A stretch of 37,981 nt of DNA from positions 1 through 37,981 of the forward strand of contig JAFGII010000024.1 of assembly GCA_016929695.1 (NCBI GenBank), written 5' to 3'. Source of the DNA: Ignavibacteria bacterium. Its GTDB lineage: Bacteria > Bacteroidota > Ignavibacteria > Tepidaquicellales > Tepidaquicellaceae. The notes under the pieces were generated by a model, which searched no databases, had not been told where the DNA came from, and saw only the letters and a list, made by a program, of their open reading frames with translations. The position numbers were made by a program, and so were the translations under genes. Shown here piece by piece: positions 8,272-16,156 of the stretch (positions are counted from its first letter, which is position 1; each line of letters starts with the position of its first letter).

Positions 8272-10209
8272 CTATTTTTTATCATCATCCATAACTTCAA
8301 AATCCGCATTCTCTACTTTGCCGTCATCCTGTTCTCCGCCAGCCTGTTGCTCAGGACCTGTTGATTGCTGCTGCTGAGGTCCTTCTGTCTTTGCCTGTGA
8401 ATACATCTGTGATGATGCTTCGTTCCATGCTGCATTGTATCCTTCTATTGCGGATTTAATTTCATTCGCATTGTCACCTTTTGCTGCCTCTTTCAATCTG
8501 TCAATGGCGGCTTGTATTTTGGCTCTTGTCTCCTGATTAATCTTACCTTCAAATTCCTTTAACTGCTTTTCACCCTGGAATACCATCGAGTCTGCTTGAT
8601 TCTTTAAATCAATCGATTCCTTGCGTTTCTTGTCTTCGGATTCATGCTCTTTTGCATCTCTCTTCATTTTCTCGATTTCCTGTTCTGTTAATCCTGAGGA
8701 ATGTGTAATCCTGATGTCCTGAGACTTGTTTGTTCCTAAATCTTTAGCAAGTACGTGTAATATTCCGTTGGCGTCAATATCAAATGTAACTTCAATCTGC
8801 GGTACTCCCCTCGGTGCAGGTGGAATCCCCTCAAGATGGAATCTCCCGAGTGTCCTGTTATCCTGCGCCATCGGTCTCTCACCTTGTAAAACGTGTATCT
8901 CTACTGAGGGCTGGTTGTCTGATGCTGTTGAAAATACCTGCGATTTCTTCGTCGGAATTGTGGTATTTGCATCAATTAATCTGGTCATTACTCCGCCGAG
9001 TGTTTCGATTCCAAGTGATAACGGCGTAACATCAAGTAATAATACATCAGATACATCACCTGCAAGTACTCCGCCCTGAATCGCTGCTCCTACTGCTACG
9101 ACCTCATCAGGATTTACTCCTTTGTGCGGCTCTTTTCCGAATACTTTCTTTACTGTCTCCTGAACGAACGGGATTCTGGTTGAACCGCCGACAAGTATTA
9201 CTTCATCAATATCGCTCTTGGAGAATCCGGAATCAGATAGTGCTTTCTCGCAAGGTCCGACTGTTCTTTCTATTAAGTCTGAAATTAATGATTCGAATTT
9301 TGAACGTGTTATGGTTTCAAGCAAAAATTTCGGTCCTTCCGCAGTAGCAGTTATGTAAGGCAAATTTACTTCGGTTTGTGCACTCGAGGATAATGCCTTC
9401 TTGGCATTTTCCGCCGCTTCTTTTAATCTCTGCAATGCCATGGAATCTTTTCTTAAATCAATTCCTTCTTTCTTTTTGAATTCGTCCGCGAGATAATCTA
9501 TCAGTCTTTGGTCAAAGTCGTCGCCTCCGAGATGTCCGTCTCCATTGGAAGACTTAACTTCAAATACGCCTTCACCTAATTCCAGTATGGATATGTCAAA
9601 TGTACCGCCTCCTAAGTCATAAACTGCTACTTTATGATTCTTCTGTTTCTTATCAAGTCCGTATGCAAGTGCCGCTGCAGTCGGCTCGTTTATAATTCTT
9701 TTTACATCAAGTCCTGCAATTTTTCCCGCATCCTTTGTTGCTTGCCTCTGTGAATCGTTAAAATATGCCGGTACGGTGATGACTGCTTCCGTTACGGGCT
9801 GACCGAGATAATCTTCCGCCGTCTTTTTCATCTTTTGCAGTATCATTGCGGAAATTTCTGGAGGCGAATATACTCTTTTCTGATTTGTGCTTTTATCAAG
9901 AATCTCAACTCTGGCTACGTCATTTTCACCTCTTATAACCTTGTAAGGTACTTCCTTCATTTCTTCTGTAACTTCATCATAACGTCTGCCCATGAATCTC
10001 TTTATCGAATAAACAGTATTCTCGGGATTCGTGACTGCCTGCCTCTTTGCCGGCTCGCCTACAATCCTTTCGCCTGTTTTTGTGAATGCAACTACAGACG
10101 GAGTTGTTCTCGTTCCTTCCGAATTCTGAATTACAACCGGGTCATTTCCTTCCATCACGGAAACGCAAGAATTTGTCGTTCCTAAATCAATTCCTATGAT
10201 TTTTCCCAT
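8272..10209 (-). CDS. dnaK: Molecular chaperone DnaK (Hsp70)
   Basis: This 645-residue Hsp70 folds and protects cytoplasmic proteins in ATP cycles with DnaJ and GrpE, neither of which is in the window. Signatures: [13 protein letters not shown] at the N-terminus, the [15 protein letters not shown] phosphate loop, [13 protein letters not shown], the linker [15 protein letters not shown], a substrate-binding domain with [15 protein letters not shown] and [14 protein letters not shown], then a helical lid, a Gln-rich stretch ([14 protein letters not shown]) and the acidic [11 protein letters not shown] tail. AGAAAGGA 7-14 nt upstream is a usable ribosome binding site. It follows hsp20 on the same strand, with a 144-nt gap holding two hairpins. 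I see no CIRCE element, so regulation probably differs from HrcA control. Confidence 0.98.
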   Translation of the reverse strand: MGKIIGIDLGTTNSCVSVMEGNDPVVIQNSEGTRTTPSVVAFTKTGERIVGEPAKRQAVTNPENTVYSIKRFMGRRYDEVTEEMKEVPYKVIRGENDVARVEILDKSTNQKRVYSPPEISAMILQKMKKTAEDYLGQPVTEAVITVPAYFNDSQRQATKDAGKIAGLDVKRIINEPTAAALAYGLDKKQKNHKVAVYDLGGGTFDISILELGEGVFEVKSSNGDGHLGGDDFDQRLIDYLADEFKKKEGIDLRKDSMALQRLKEAAENAKKALSSSAQTEVNLPYITATAEGPKFLLETITRSKFESLISDLIERTVGPCEKALSDSGFSKSDIDEVILVGGSTRIPFVQETVKKVFGKEPHKGVNPDEVVAVGAAIQGGVLAGDVSDVLLLDVTPLSLGIETLGGVMTRLIDANTTIPTKKSQVFSTASDNQPSVEIHVLQGERPMAQDNRTLGRFHLEGIPPAPRGVPQIEVTFDIDANGILHVLAKDLGTNKSQDIRITHSSGLTEQEIEKMKRDAKEHESEDKKRKESIDLKNQADSMVFQGEKQLKEFEGKINQETRAKIQAAIDRLKEAAKGDNANEIKSAIEGYNAAWNEASSQMYSQAKTEGPQQQQSTGPEQQAGGEQDDGKVENADFEVMDDDKK

Positions 10210-10236
10210 TAAATTTTTTCCTTTCTGTTAAGTACT

Positions 10237-10268
10237 TACCCTGACAGAAATTTCTTACTGTCAGGGTA
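10237..10268. promoter_or_regulatory. Inverted repeat 11-N10-11 just upstream of dnaK
   Basis: TACCCTGACAG and CTGTCAGGGTA form a perfect 11-bp stem around a 10-nt loop, 28 nt upstream of the dnaK start codon. On the minus strand it would lie in the 5' leader of dnaK with no T-tract after it, so it is not a convincing terminator in that direction. Plausible roles are an operator, an mRNA stability or processing hairpin, or a thermosensor-like leader. It is not the CIRCE sequence. Confidence 0.6.
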
Positions 10269-10312
10269 GTCCTGATTTTTTAATTTTTTAAATTTTCTGA
10301 ATTCATATTATC

Positions 10313-10344
10313 AATTCTTTCCGGGTTTCTGCTCGGAAAGAATT
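10313..10344. promoter_or_regulatory. Second inverted repeat 11-N10-11, just after hsp20
   Basis: AATTCTTTCCG and CGGAAAGAATT form a perfect 11-bp stem with a 10-nt loop, starting 9 nt after the hsp20 stop. The stem and loop sizes are identical to the hairpin at 10237-10268, but the sequence is different. There is no T-run after it on the minus strand. It may protect the 3' end of hsp20 mRNA or partially attenuate readthrough into dnaK. Confidence 0.5.
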
Positions 10345-10353
10345 ATTACATTA

Positions 10354-10797
10354 CTACTTTACTTTTATTTCTTTCACTACCGGCTTTGCTTCCTCAACCT
10401 TCGGTAAGGTCACGGTTAAAATTCCGTCTTTGAAATCAGCTTCGATTCCGTCAACTTTTATTTCATTGGTAACATTGAAACTTCTGCAAAATTCACCGTA
10501 GTAAATCTCATTCATAATCAGATTAGTATCTTCAGTTTTTTGTGTCTGTCTCTTTTCACCACTTATTGAAAGAACATTGTTCTCAAGTGAGATTTTTAAA
10601 TCATCTTTGGAGATTCCGGGCATTTCCATATTAATGTAGAAATTGTCCCTGTCCTCAGTTATTCTTGTTCTCGGTGTGAAATTTGAAACATTCATTGAAT
10701 CGTCTTTCAGTGAGAAAAACGGATGATCGAAGATTGATTTGAACGTATCGTTAACGTTCCATAAATCGTTTGCTTTTTTATACCTGACTAATGACAT
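10354..10797 (-). CDS. hsp20: Small heat shock protein, Hsp20/alpha-crystallin family
   Basis: This 147-residue holdase prevents aggregation of unfolded proteins for later refolding by DnaK. The alpha-crystallin domain spans about residues 40-140, with TRITEDRDNFYINMEMPGISKDDLKI and SISGEKRQ, FCRSFNVTNEIKVDGIEADFKDGILTVTLPK, and the C-terminal I-x-V anchor (KEIKVK). It has one of the few strong ribosome binding sites here, AAGGAG 8 nt before the ATG (10806-10811). A near-perfect sigma-54 promoter lies about 45 nt upstream. dnaK follows on the same strand, so the two chaperones may be partly co-transcribed. Confidence 0.95.
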   Translation of the reverse strand: MSLVRYKKANDLWNVNDTFKSIFDHPFFSLKDDSMNVSNFTPRTRITEDRDNFYINMEMPGISKDDLKISLENNVLSISGEKRQTQKTEDTNLIMNEIYYGEFCRSFNVTNEIKVDGIEADFKDGILTVTLPKVEEAKPVVKEIKVK

Positions 10798-10852
10798 TTT
10801 TAATTCTCCTTATATTTAGTTTTTAAATTTTTTAATTATTTACTATATATAT

Positions 10853-10869
10853 CGCAAATATCGTGCCAA
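10853..10869 (-). promoter_or_regulatory. Sigma-54 (-24/-12) promoter of hsp20
   Basis: The minus strand reads TTGGCACGATATTTGCG, which matches the RpoN consensus TTGGCACG-N4-TTGC with the invariant GG and GC exactly 10 nt apart. Transcription would start near 10842, leaving a leader of about 45 nt that contains the AAGGAG site. RpoN promoters need an ATP-dependent enhancer-binding protein; a candidate site lies at 10875-10940. Sigma-54 control of a small heat shock gene has been reported for E. coli ibpB, so the idea has precedent. Confidence 0.8.
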
Positions 10870-10874
10870 ACCAT

Positions 10875-10940
10875 AATTTGTGACAAAATGTATGTATTAT
10901 TGAAATATGTTTCAATATATTGTAATATATATCACAAATT
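10875..10940. promoter_or_regulatory. Concentric inverted repeats, candidate activator site upstream of hsp20
   Basis: AATTTGTGA (10875-10883) and TCACAAATT (10932-10940) are perfect inverted repeats, and ATTGAAA-TATG-TTTCAAT (10899-10916) is a second pair. Both pairs share exactly the same centre, 10907.5. The left arm overlaps TTTTGTCACA (minus strand, 10888-10879), similar to the palindromes at 36965-37008. It sits about 35-100 bp upstream of the expected start site, near enough for an enhancer-binding protein. Confidence 0.5.
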
Positions 10941-11036
10941 TGTAAAAATTGTCATATCATTGGTGTTTTTATTAAAATTTATAGAAAGACATGAATTAAT
11001 TTCAAGTTTCGTGTATTAGGTAATATATGATGATAA

Positions 11037-11572
11037 TTAAATTATCAAGGAGGTTATAACGGAGGTTATATTGAACTTCATACTCAGCAATTTGGAAATT
11101 TTATAAATCAGATTTTTGGTTACAAAACCGGTGATGGTTTAAATTACGGAGTAGATGATGAGAATTATATGCCGGGATACGGTCTTGCCGAAAGGTGTAA
11201 AGTAGATTATAAAATCTACTGGTATGGTCAGGTTGATTTCTGGTTTGAGAAATTAACAACTCTGGATGATGATGAAAAAAATCTTTTTGCTGCATCTCCA
11301 TTTAATTATGATCAATTTATAGATGAAGAACTTCTTTATATTGGTGGTTCTTCTGCAAATCTTTATTCGTATAGTATGGATGAAGTGACGTATTCACAGT
11401 TACCAAGTATAAAATATGTAATGGATAAAATAAGCGAATATAATACCTCGCATTCTACAAATATCAAATTTCTTATATCCGAATCCAATTGGATGGCACA
11501 TAACAAAATGCGGAAAACAGATTGGGGGCATCAGCTAACTTTGCAGGAGCAGTAAATATTAACCCAATTTAA
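11037..11572 (+). pseudogene. Decayed, frameshifted fragment of an unidentified (probably secreted) protein
   Basis: From 11037 an open frame reads through NYQGGYNGGYIELHTQQFG and FINQIFGYKTGDGLNYG to a first ATG only at 11169 and a stop at 11553-11555. In-frame TGA TAA at 11031-11036 cut off the beginning, so the N-terminus is missing. Near the end, the G5 run at 11524-11528 seems one base short: adding one G changes the tail from HQLTLQEQ to DWGASANFAGAVNINPI, a far more protein-like end, stopping at 11570-11572. The segment IKFLISESNW, followed by that tail, faintly resembles the nucleophile strand of clan GH-A glycoside hydrolases, but I cannot assign a family. There is no signal peptide or promoter. 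It is a remnant, or less likely a live gene damaged by assembly errors. Confidence 0.5.
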
Positions 11573-11868
11573 TATCGCTTCAGATAAAATCCTTTAATTA
11601 TTGATTATTTTTGTATTTACTTCTTAATAATAATAATCAAATTAGTGAAGATACTTATAAACGACGGAAAGGATTTTTCCGATGTAAAAATAATTGTTCT
11701 GCTGAAGTAACAGATATTAAGTTAAAATGTTAATAAAACATACGAAAAATTTGTAGTGTATATTATTGTTAAAGTTTTGGGAGTTTCTTCGTTTTCAAAT
11801 CTGAGAGAGTTTCTGAAATACAAAACGGCAATGTAGCAGTATAATTTTAAACGGGGAAAACATAATGT
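11573..11868. other. Intergenic region with scrambled coding-like remnants
   Basis: Short open stretches such as NKTYEKFVVYIIVKVLGV and SNLREFLKYKTAM (about 11733-11837, plus strand) follow the decayed gene at 11037-11572. They have no start, no ribosome binding site and repeated stops, so this looks like more of the same decayed locus. No terminator hairpin is obvious after the flippase gene, which ends at 11869 on the opposite strand. Confidence 0.35.
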
Positions 11869-13338
11869 TTATTTATACTTTAATTTCAGAAGTTTTTTAA
11901 ATTTGAAAATTCCGGTTATGTCGGAAATGATGAGAATGGCTGTGATAATGAAAAGATTAAAAATAATCTGATAAAGCCCGGTCAGATTCAGAATATTGTT
12001 TAACAGCAATGATATTAAATATCCCGCACCGAATACGAAAACAATCATGGTAATCTTTTTCCAGTCATATTTTACTTCATATATTTTCTGTGAGAGATAA
12101 TAAATAAATATGAACATAAAGAAATACGATATTAGCGTTGATATTGCCGCACCTTTGATATTCAGCAGCGGAATTAAAATAATATTGAGTATAAAATTCA
12201 GAATCGCACCGGAAAGAGTTACGAAAAAGAAATAAGAGGTTTTATCCTTAAAGAACGGTGCTACATTAAGATTTGAAAACAATCCCGAAAAGAAATAAGA
12301 CAGCAGAATAAACGGTATTATAATTAATCCGCTCCAGTAATCCGCACCCAGAAGCGATAATCCGTTAATCTTGTAAGTAAAAACCGGCGGAATAAAAAAT
12401 GCAAATCCGAGAAAGAGCAGCAATCCTGCAAAAAAATAATTTGTAAAAATACCGGAAATGATATTTTTATTTTCGGAATTATCCGATAAGTTCAGGAAGT
12501 AAGGAGTCCATGCAAATTTAAATGCCGCTACTATCAGGCCCATTCCCGATGCAAGTTTATAGTTGGCGCTGTAAATTCCTACAGTTGCATCATCGGTGAA
12601 ATATTTCAGGAAGAACCTGTCGGAAACATCAATAAATAAAATGAATAAACCTACATATACAAACTTATTCCCGTAAATAATCAGTTCTTTTGCTTTTTTA
12701 AAAGAAAAATCGAAAATAAGATATTTTTTCGTAATGAACAGCGAAACTATTAATGTTACGGCGCAGGAGATTATGTATGCATAAAAAATTGATTCGATTC
12801 CCATCTTCATCCATACAATAAAAATTATATTGAAGCCGAGATTTACAAAAACAGAAATAAGATTCAGTACGAGATATTTTTTTGCCTGAAGTTCCGCCCG
12901 CAGAAGAAGCAGTGGAAACCTGTATATCGTATCGGCAAAAAGCACGAGCGCCAGAATTTTTATTAAGAAAGCTGAATCGGGATAACCTTCAAAATTAAAA
13001 ATGCCGGAGATATTTTCTGCAAAAAGAAAAATGATGATTGATAAAACAAAAGACGTGCTTGAAAGCAGAATAAGCGTTGTCGAATATATTTTGCTTCTCA
13101 GTTCCGGAAATTTTTCGTCCGTGAAATATTTGATGAAAGCAGTTTCAATTCCGAAAAGGTAAAATATTGCAATCACGAGCCAGAAAGACTGCAGTATATT
13201 GAATACTCCGAGTTCCCCTGGCTTGAAATAATAGGTATAAAGCGGAATTAATAGGAACGAAAGAAATCTGTTAACGAATAAACCTATTCCGTAAGTGAAT
13301 GTGTGTGAGAACAGTTCTTTTGAATGCGATTTCTGCAT
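11869..13338 (-). CDS. Polysaccharide flippase (Wzx/MOP superfamily)
   Basis: This 489-residue integral membrane protein has about 14 hydrophobic helices and the layout of RfbX/Wzx flippases, which turn undecaprenyl-linked oligosaccharides across the inner membrane. The N-terminus (SHTFTYGIGLFVNRFLSFLLIPLYTYYF) and the GELGVFNILQSFW helix pair are typical of the family. The C-terminal half (GAILNFILNIILIPLLNIKGAAISTLISYF) carries the usual MOP repeat-like helix pair. It is the last gene of the glycan operon, starting 4 nt after the upstream glycosyltransferase stop. Substrate cannot be read from the sequence. Confidence 0.9.
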   Translation of the reverse strand: MQKSHSKELFSHTFTYGIGLFVNRFLSFLLIPLYTYYFKPGELGVFNILQSFWLVIAIFYLFGIETAFIKYFTDEKFPELRSKIYSTTLILLSSTSFVLSIIIFLFAENISGIFNFEGYPDSAFLIKILALVLFADTIYRFPLLLLRAELQAKKYLVLNLISVFVNLGFNIIFIVWMKMGIESIFYAYIISCAVTLIVSLFITKKYLIFDFSFKKAKELIIYGNKFVYVGLFILFIDVSDRFFLKYFTDDATVGIYSANYKLASGMGLIVAAFKFAWTPYFLNLSDNSENKNIISGIFTNYFFAGLLLFLGFAFFIPPVFTYKINGLSLLGADYWSGLIIIPFILLSYFFSGLFSNLNVAPFFKDKTSYFFFVTLSGAILNFILNIILIPLLNIKGAAISTLISYFFMFIFIYYLSQKIYEVKYDWKKITMIVFVFGAGYLISLLLNNILNLTGLYQIIFNLFIITAILIISDITGIFKFKKLLKLKYK

Positions 13339-13342
13339 CTGC

Positions 13343-14473
13343 CTATATGATTTCTTTTTCTTTATAAATCGAAGTCAGCCTTTCATTAACCGCTTTATAT
13401 GAATGTGTTCGCTCCAGCCATTCGATTCCTTTTTGTGAAATATCAATTAGCCGGTCGGGATTTCTTATTATATCTGCAATAACATCCCCGAGTTTTTTAA
13501 TATTTGAATTAATGAAAGGATTGTCCCCGATGAATTTCAGATAATCGTCAGAAAATTCGCTTATTGTCGGAATACCCATTGCAAGATTTTCAATTGAATT
13601 TCTTCCGTAACCGGAACCTCCAGCAATACCCCCGACCTGGTCTATTGCAAGGTCGCAGTCTCTTTTTATTCTTAATACTTCATCGTGATTCATATTTTCA
13701 AGTAAAACAAATTCAAAATCATAATCCTTCTTTATCTTTTCAATTACTCCGATTATCTTATCCGTACCTTTATAAAACCTGTTTGTAGGGGAGTGAACTA
13801 TTTTTAATTTTTTGTTGAAACATTTTTTTGCCGATGTGTTGCAGCATTCGAAAGGGAAATATGTGAAATGTATATCTGGATGCAATGACAGGTGGTCGAA
13901 TTCAACCGTTAAATTCAAATCGCTTAATTCATCCATTTCCCTGAAAATGCCCCTTGTCCTTAAATCGCTTCCGAAATAACACGCAATGATTTTTTTTCCT
14001 TTCGATTTGAGTTCTTTCAGAAATCTGAAATCCCTGTATAAATCCATTCCTCCGTCGAAGTGATAAATATCGAATTTGTATAGCGAGTATTTATTAATCG
14101 CTTCTTCGATGACTATGCTGTTTTTAAAATCGCGGTACCAAAAATACATCTGCTCAAAAAATGAGAGTTCGCGGTAGTATTTTATTTTGTTTTTTTTGTC
14201 CTGAAGTTTTTCCGAAGGAAAAATAGCTGTGCTAATGTAATTCTGAACTTGTTTCTGAATCTCGGCATCCTGTGTTTTCTTTCTGTAAAAAGAAGAAAAT
14301 TTTCCCGATGTTAATTTCAGATTTAAATTAATATCCCCTTCAAATCCTAAGCTTGGTTGGTACATCGTGACGAGTCTGGAATTACAGCCGTATTTCCTGT
14401 GCGTTTTAACAAATTCATAAGGCATTCCGGCGAAATTTTCCTGCGCAATATGAAGTATGGATTTATTGTTCAT
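13343..14473 (-). CDS. Glycosyltransferase, GT4-like (GT-B fold)
   Basis: The 376 residues look like a GT-B enzyme. The N-terminal half contains ILHIAQENFAGMPYEFVKTH and YHFDGGMDLYRDFRFLKELK, where a GT4 acceptor domain would be. IIACYFGSDLRTRG is in the middle. The C-terminal donor domain has KIVHSPTNRFYKGTDKIIG, DCDLAIDQVGGIAGGSGYGRNSIENLAMGIPTIS (the sugar-nucleotide-binding Glu would be in NSIENLAMG), and a C-terminal helix ending HSYKAVNERL. It overlaps the start of the upstream amidohydrolase gene's 3' end by 11 nt and sits 4 nt before the flippase gene. It probably adds one sugar to a lipid-linked glycan. Donor and linkage are unknown. Confidence 0.82.
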   Translation of the reverse strand: MNNKSILHIAQENFAGMPYEFVKTHRKYGCNSRLVTMYQPSLGFEGDINLNLKLTSGKFSSFYRKKTQDAEIQKQVQNYISTAIFPSEKLQDKKNKIKYYRELSFFEQMYFWYRDFKNSIVIEEAINKYSLYKFDIYHFDGGMDLYRDFRFLKELKSKGKKIIACYFGSDLRTRGIFREMDELSDLNLTVEFDHLSLHPDIHFTYFPFECCNTSAKKCFNKKLKIVHSPTNRFYKGTDKIIGVIEKIKKDYDFEFVLLENMNHDEVLRIKRDCDLAIDQVGGIAGGSGYGRNSIENLAMGIPTISEFSDDYLKFIGDNPFINSNIKKLGDVIADIIRNPDRLIDISQKGIEWLERTHSYKAVNERLTSIYKEKEII

Positions 14474-15200
14474 TAATTAACGATAGTATATTCCCGCTGA
14501 AAATCATCTCCTTTTCTGAATTGCTGTTATTCAGTGATTCGATAATAGGAATGAATGTGGCTGGCAGGCACAAATTATAATCACTACCGAAAATAACCTT
14601 TTCAGCGCCTGCAATCTTCACAACCCGCTCAACGAAATAAAATTCCCTTACCGATTCCGTTCCGAGAAATACATTTTTCAGATTTGATTCTTTAATTTCC
14701 TGAGCCGCATTTATGCAGAGATTGGGCTGGTCCCCGCCAAGATGGGCAAGAATAATTTTTAATTCGGGATATTTTTTTGCAGTTTCTATCGGGAATTTAT
14801 AACTTGCCATTTCCTGCCATCTGCCGCAGTGTACTATAACGGGAATTTTATTGTCAATCGCAATTTGAAGATATTTCTTAAATGAATCATCTGTAATTCT
14901 TTTTTTCAGAAATGATGGATGTACTTTGAAAAACCTAATTAAATTTAAATTATTGTCAATAAAATTATCCAGATATTTATCATCGGGATTAATCCATGCA
15001 CAGAAGTAAAATTTATAATCGTTCTGTTCATTTATCTGATTCAGCAGTTCTTCGTTTGTCGTATCGTTTGCCGGCATTGCAACAGCGGAATCAATATTAT
15101 ATTTTTTCATCATTCTCACGGCGTCTTTTACATCTGTCGAGTAATTAAGAAAAACCTCCGTCCATTTTCCGATATGTGTGTGACCGTCAATAATTTTCAT
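14463..15200 (-). CDS. Amidohydrolase (TIM-barrel metal-dependent hydrolase)
   Basis: This 245-residue protein has the Amidohydrolase_2/ACMSD-like layout. The N-terminal metal motif is DGHTHIG (H-x-H), PVIVHCGRW follows strand 5, then IILAHLGG and a late metal-binding Asp in VIFGSDYN. The family hydrolyses or decarboxylates small molecules, and substrate cannot be inferred from these motifs. Its position inside a glycan operon is notable: the start overlaps the formyltransferase stop by 4 nt and its end overlaps the GT4-like gene by 11 nt. This suggests translational coupling and a role in making or trimming a glycan precursor. A polysaccharide or acyl-sugar hydrolase role is speculation. Confidence 0.82.
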   Translation of the reverse strand: MKIIDGHTHIGKWTEVFLNYSTDVKDAVRMMKKYNIDSAVAMPANDTTNEELLNQINEQNDYKFYFCAWINPDDKYLDNFIDNNLNLIRFFKVHPSFLKKRITDDSFKKYLQIAIDNKIPVIVHCGRWQEMASYKFPIETAKKYPELKIILAHLGGDQPNLCINAAQEIKESNLKNVFLGTESVREFYFVERVVKIAGAEKVIFGSDYNLCLPATFIPIIESLNNSNSEKEMIFSGNILSLINEQ

Positions 15201-16156
15201 TGCAGCAAATCTCCGATTTTAAATGTATTATTTATATCAATAAATTTACCGTTTTCATCCGATATATTCTCTGCAAGAATAATTCCTTTCCCGCAGGCGA
15301 TTTCCATCCCGCACGAACCAGCTTTCAATATTATCCCCGTTTTATTAGTAACTGTTTCCGATGACCTTATACTCGATTTTAATAAAAAATATTTTTTATC
15401 CCTGAATAAAAAATTCGGTGAAGGGTAGGGGAGTGCGAGTGCCCTTACTAAATTGTGAATACTTTCAACGTCTTTCGTCCAGTCTATTTTTCTTTCTTCA
15501 TCAGATATTTTTTTATGGGGCTCTATTCCCGGTGGAAACTGTTTGACGAATAAATTATTGTAATTATCCTTGTTTTCGTATAATCCGAACTTTCTTATCA
15601 GATTCAGATTATCATATAAAAATCTTCCCGCATACTCGCAGCATTTATAATACATTGTATTAACATCATCTGACTCTTCAATCGTCAGTGCAATTTCGGA
15701 AAGTATGTCGCCGGAATCAATCCCCTCGTCAATTCTGTGAAGGGTTATGATAATATGCTTATCTCCGTTCATTATCGCCCTCGAAATAGGAGCCCTACCT
15801 TTGTACTCCGGCAGTTTTCCGCAATGCAGATTCAGAATTCCGAGTTCGGGCAGTCCGAAAATATCTTCATTCAGGATTTCCATAAATCCGATGCATATCC
15901 CGAGATTGCATTCCGCTATATTATCCCTGTGCTCTGAAATTTTATCAACCTTAATCAAATTCAGATTGAACATTGAAGCGAGTTTTTCTGCCGGCTCGAA
16001 AAATGATTCTCTAAGTTTATCGTATTCTCTGTTTTTGTGAATGAAAACATATTCAGGCGGTATGTCCCTTGAACACAAGTGTGCTAAGCATTTCAAACCC
16101 ATTACCCCGTGAGCCAGATAAAAATATTTTACGCCTGAAGCCATTTTTTGTACCAT
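15197..16156 (-). CDS. Formyltransferase family protein, probably sugar N-formyltransferase
   Basis: The protein has the formyltransferase fold shared by methionyl-tRNA formyltransferase and the N-terminal domain of ArnA. The catalytic Asn-His-Asp set is visible as N109 and H111 in ILNLHCGKLPEYKG and D147 in RIDEGIDSGDIL. A C-terminal OB-like domain includes ERKIDWTKDVESIHNLVRAL and YPSPNFLFRDKKYF. In a glycan operon the likely job is 10-formyltetrahydrofolate-dependent formylation of an amino sugar nucleotide rather than of Met-tRNA. The chosen ATG (16156) overlaps the upstream SDR gene by 28 nt; an alternative ATG at 16144 (MASGVKYFY) would overlap by 16 nt and looks like a more natural start. 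No aminotransferase is in the window. Confidence 0.85.
   Translation of the reverse strand: MVQKMASGVKYFYLAHGVMGLKCLAHLCSRDIPPEYVFIHKNREYDKLRESFFEPAEKLASMFNLNLIKVDKISEHRDNIAECNLGICIGFMEILNEDIFGLPELGILNLHCGKLPEYKGRAPISRAIMNGDKHIIITLHRIDEGIDSGDILSEIALTIEESDDVNTMYYKCCEYAGRFLYDNLNLIRKFGLYENKDNYNNLFVKQFPPGIEPHKKISDEERKIDWTKDVESIHNLVRALALPYPSPNFLFRDKKYFLLKSSIRSSETVTNKTGIILKAGSCGMEIACGKGIILAENISDENGKFIDINNTFKIGDLLQ

Noticed and set aside
10210-10353. CIRCE operator upstream of dnaK
   Set aside because: The hairpins there do not match TTAGCACTC-N9-GAGTGCTAA.
11487-11510. TGGCACATAACAAAATG as a sigma-54 promoter on the plus strand
   Set aside because: It lacks the TTGC box at the right distance and lies inside the decayed coding fragment.
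15197-16156. Methionyl-tRNA formyltransferase (fmt)
   Set aside because: It shares the fold, but its place in a glycan operon and the ArnA-like segments favour a sugar formyltransferase.
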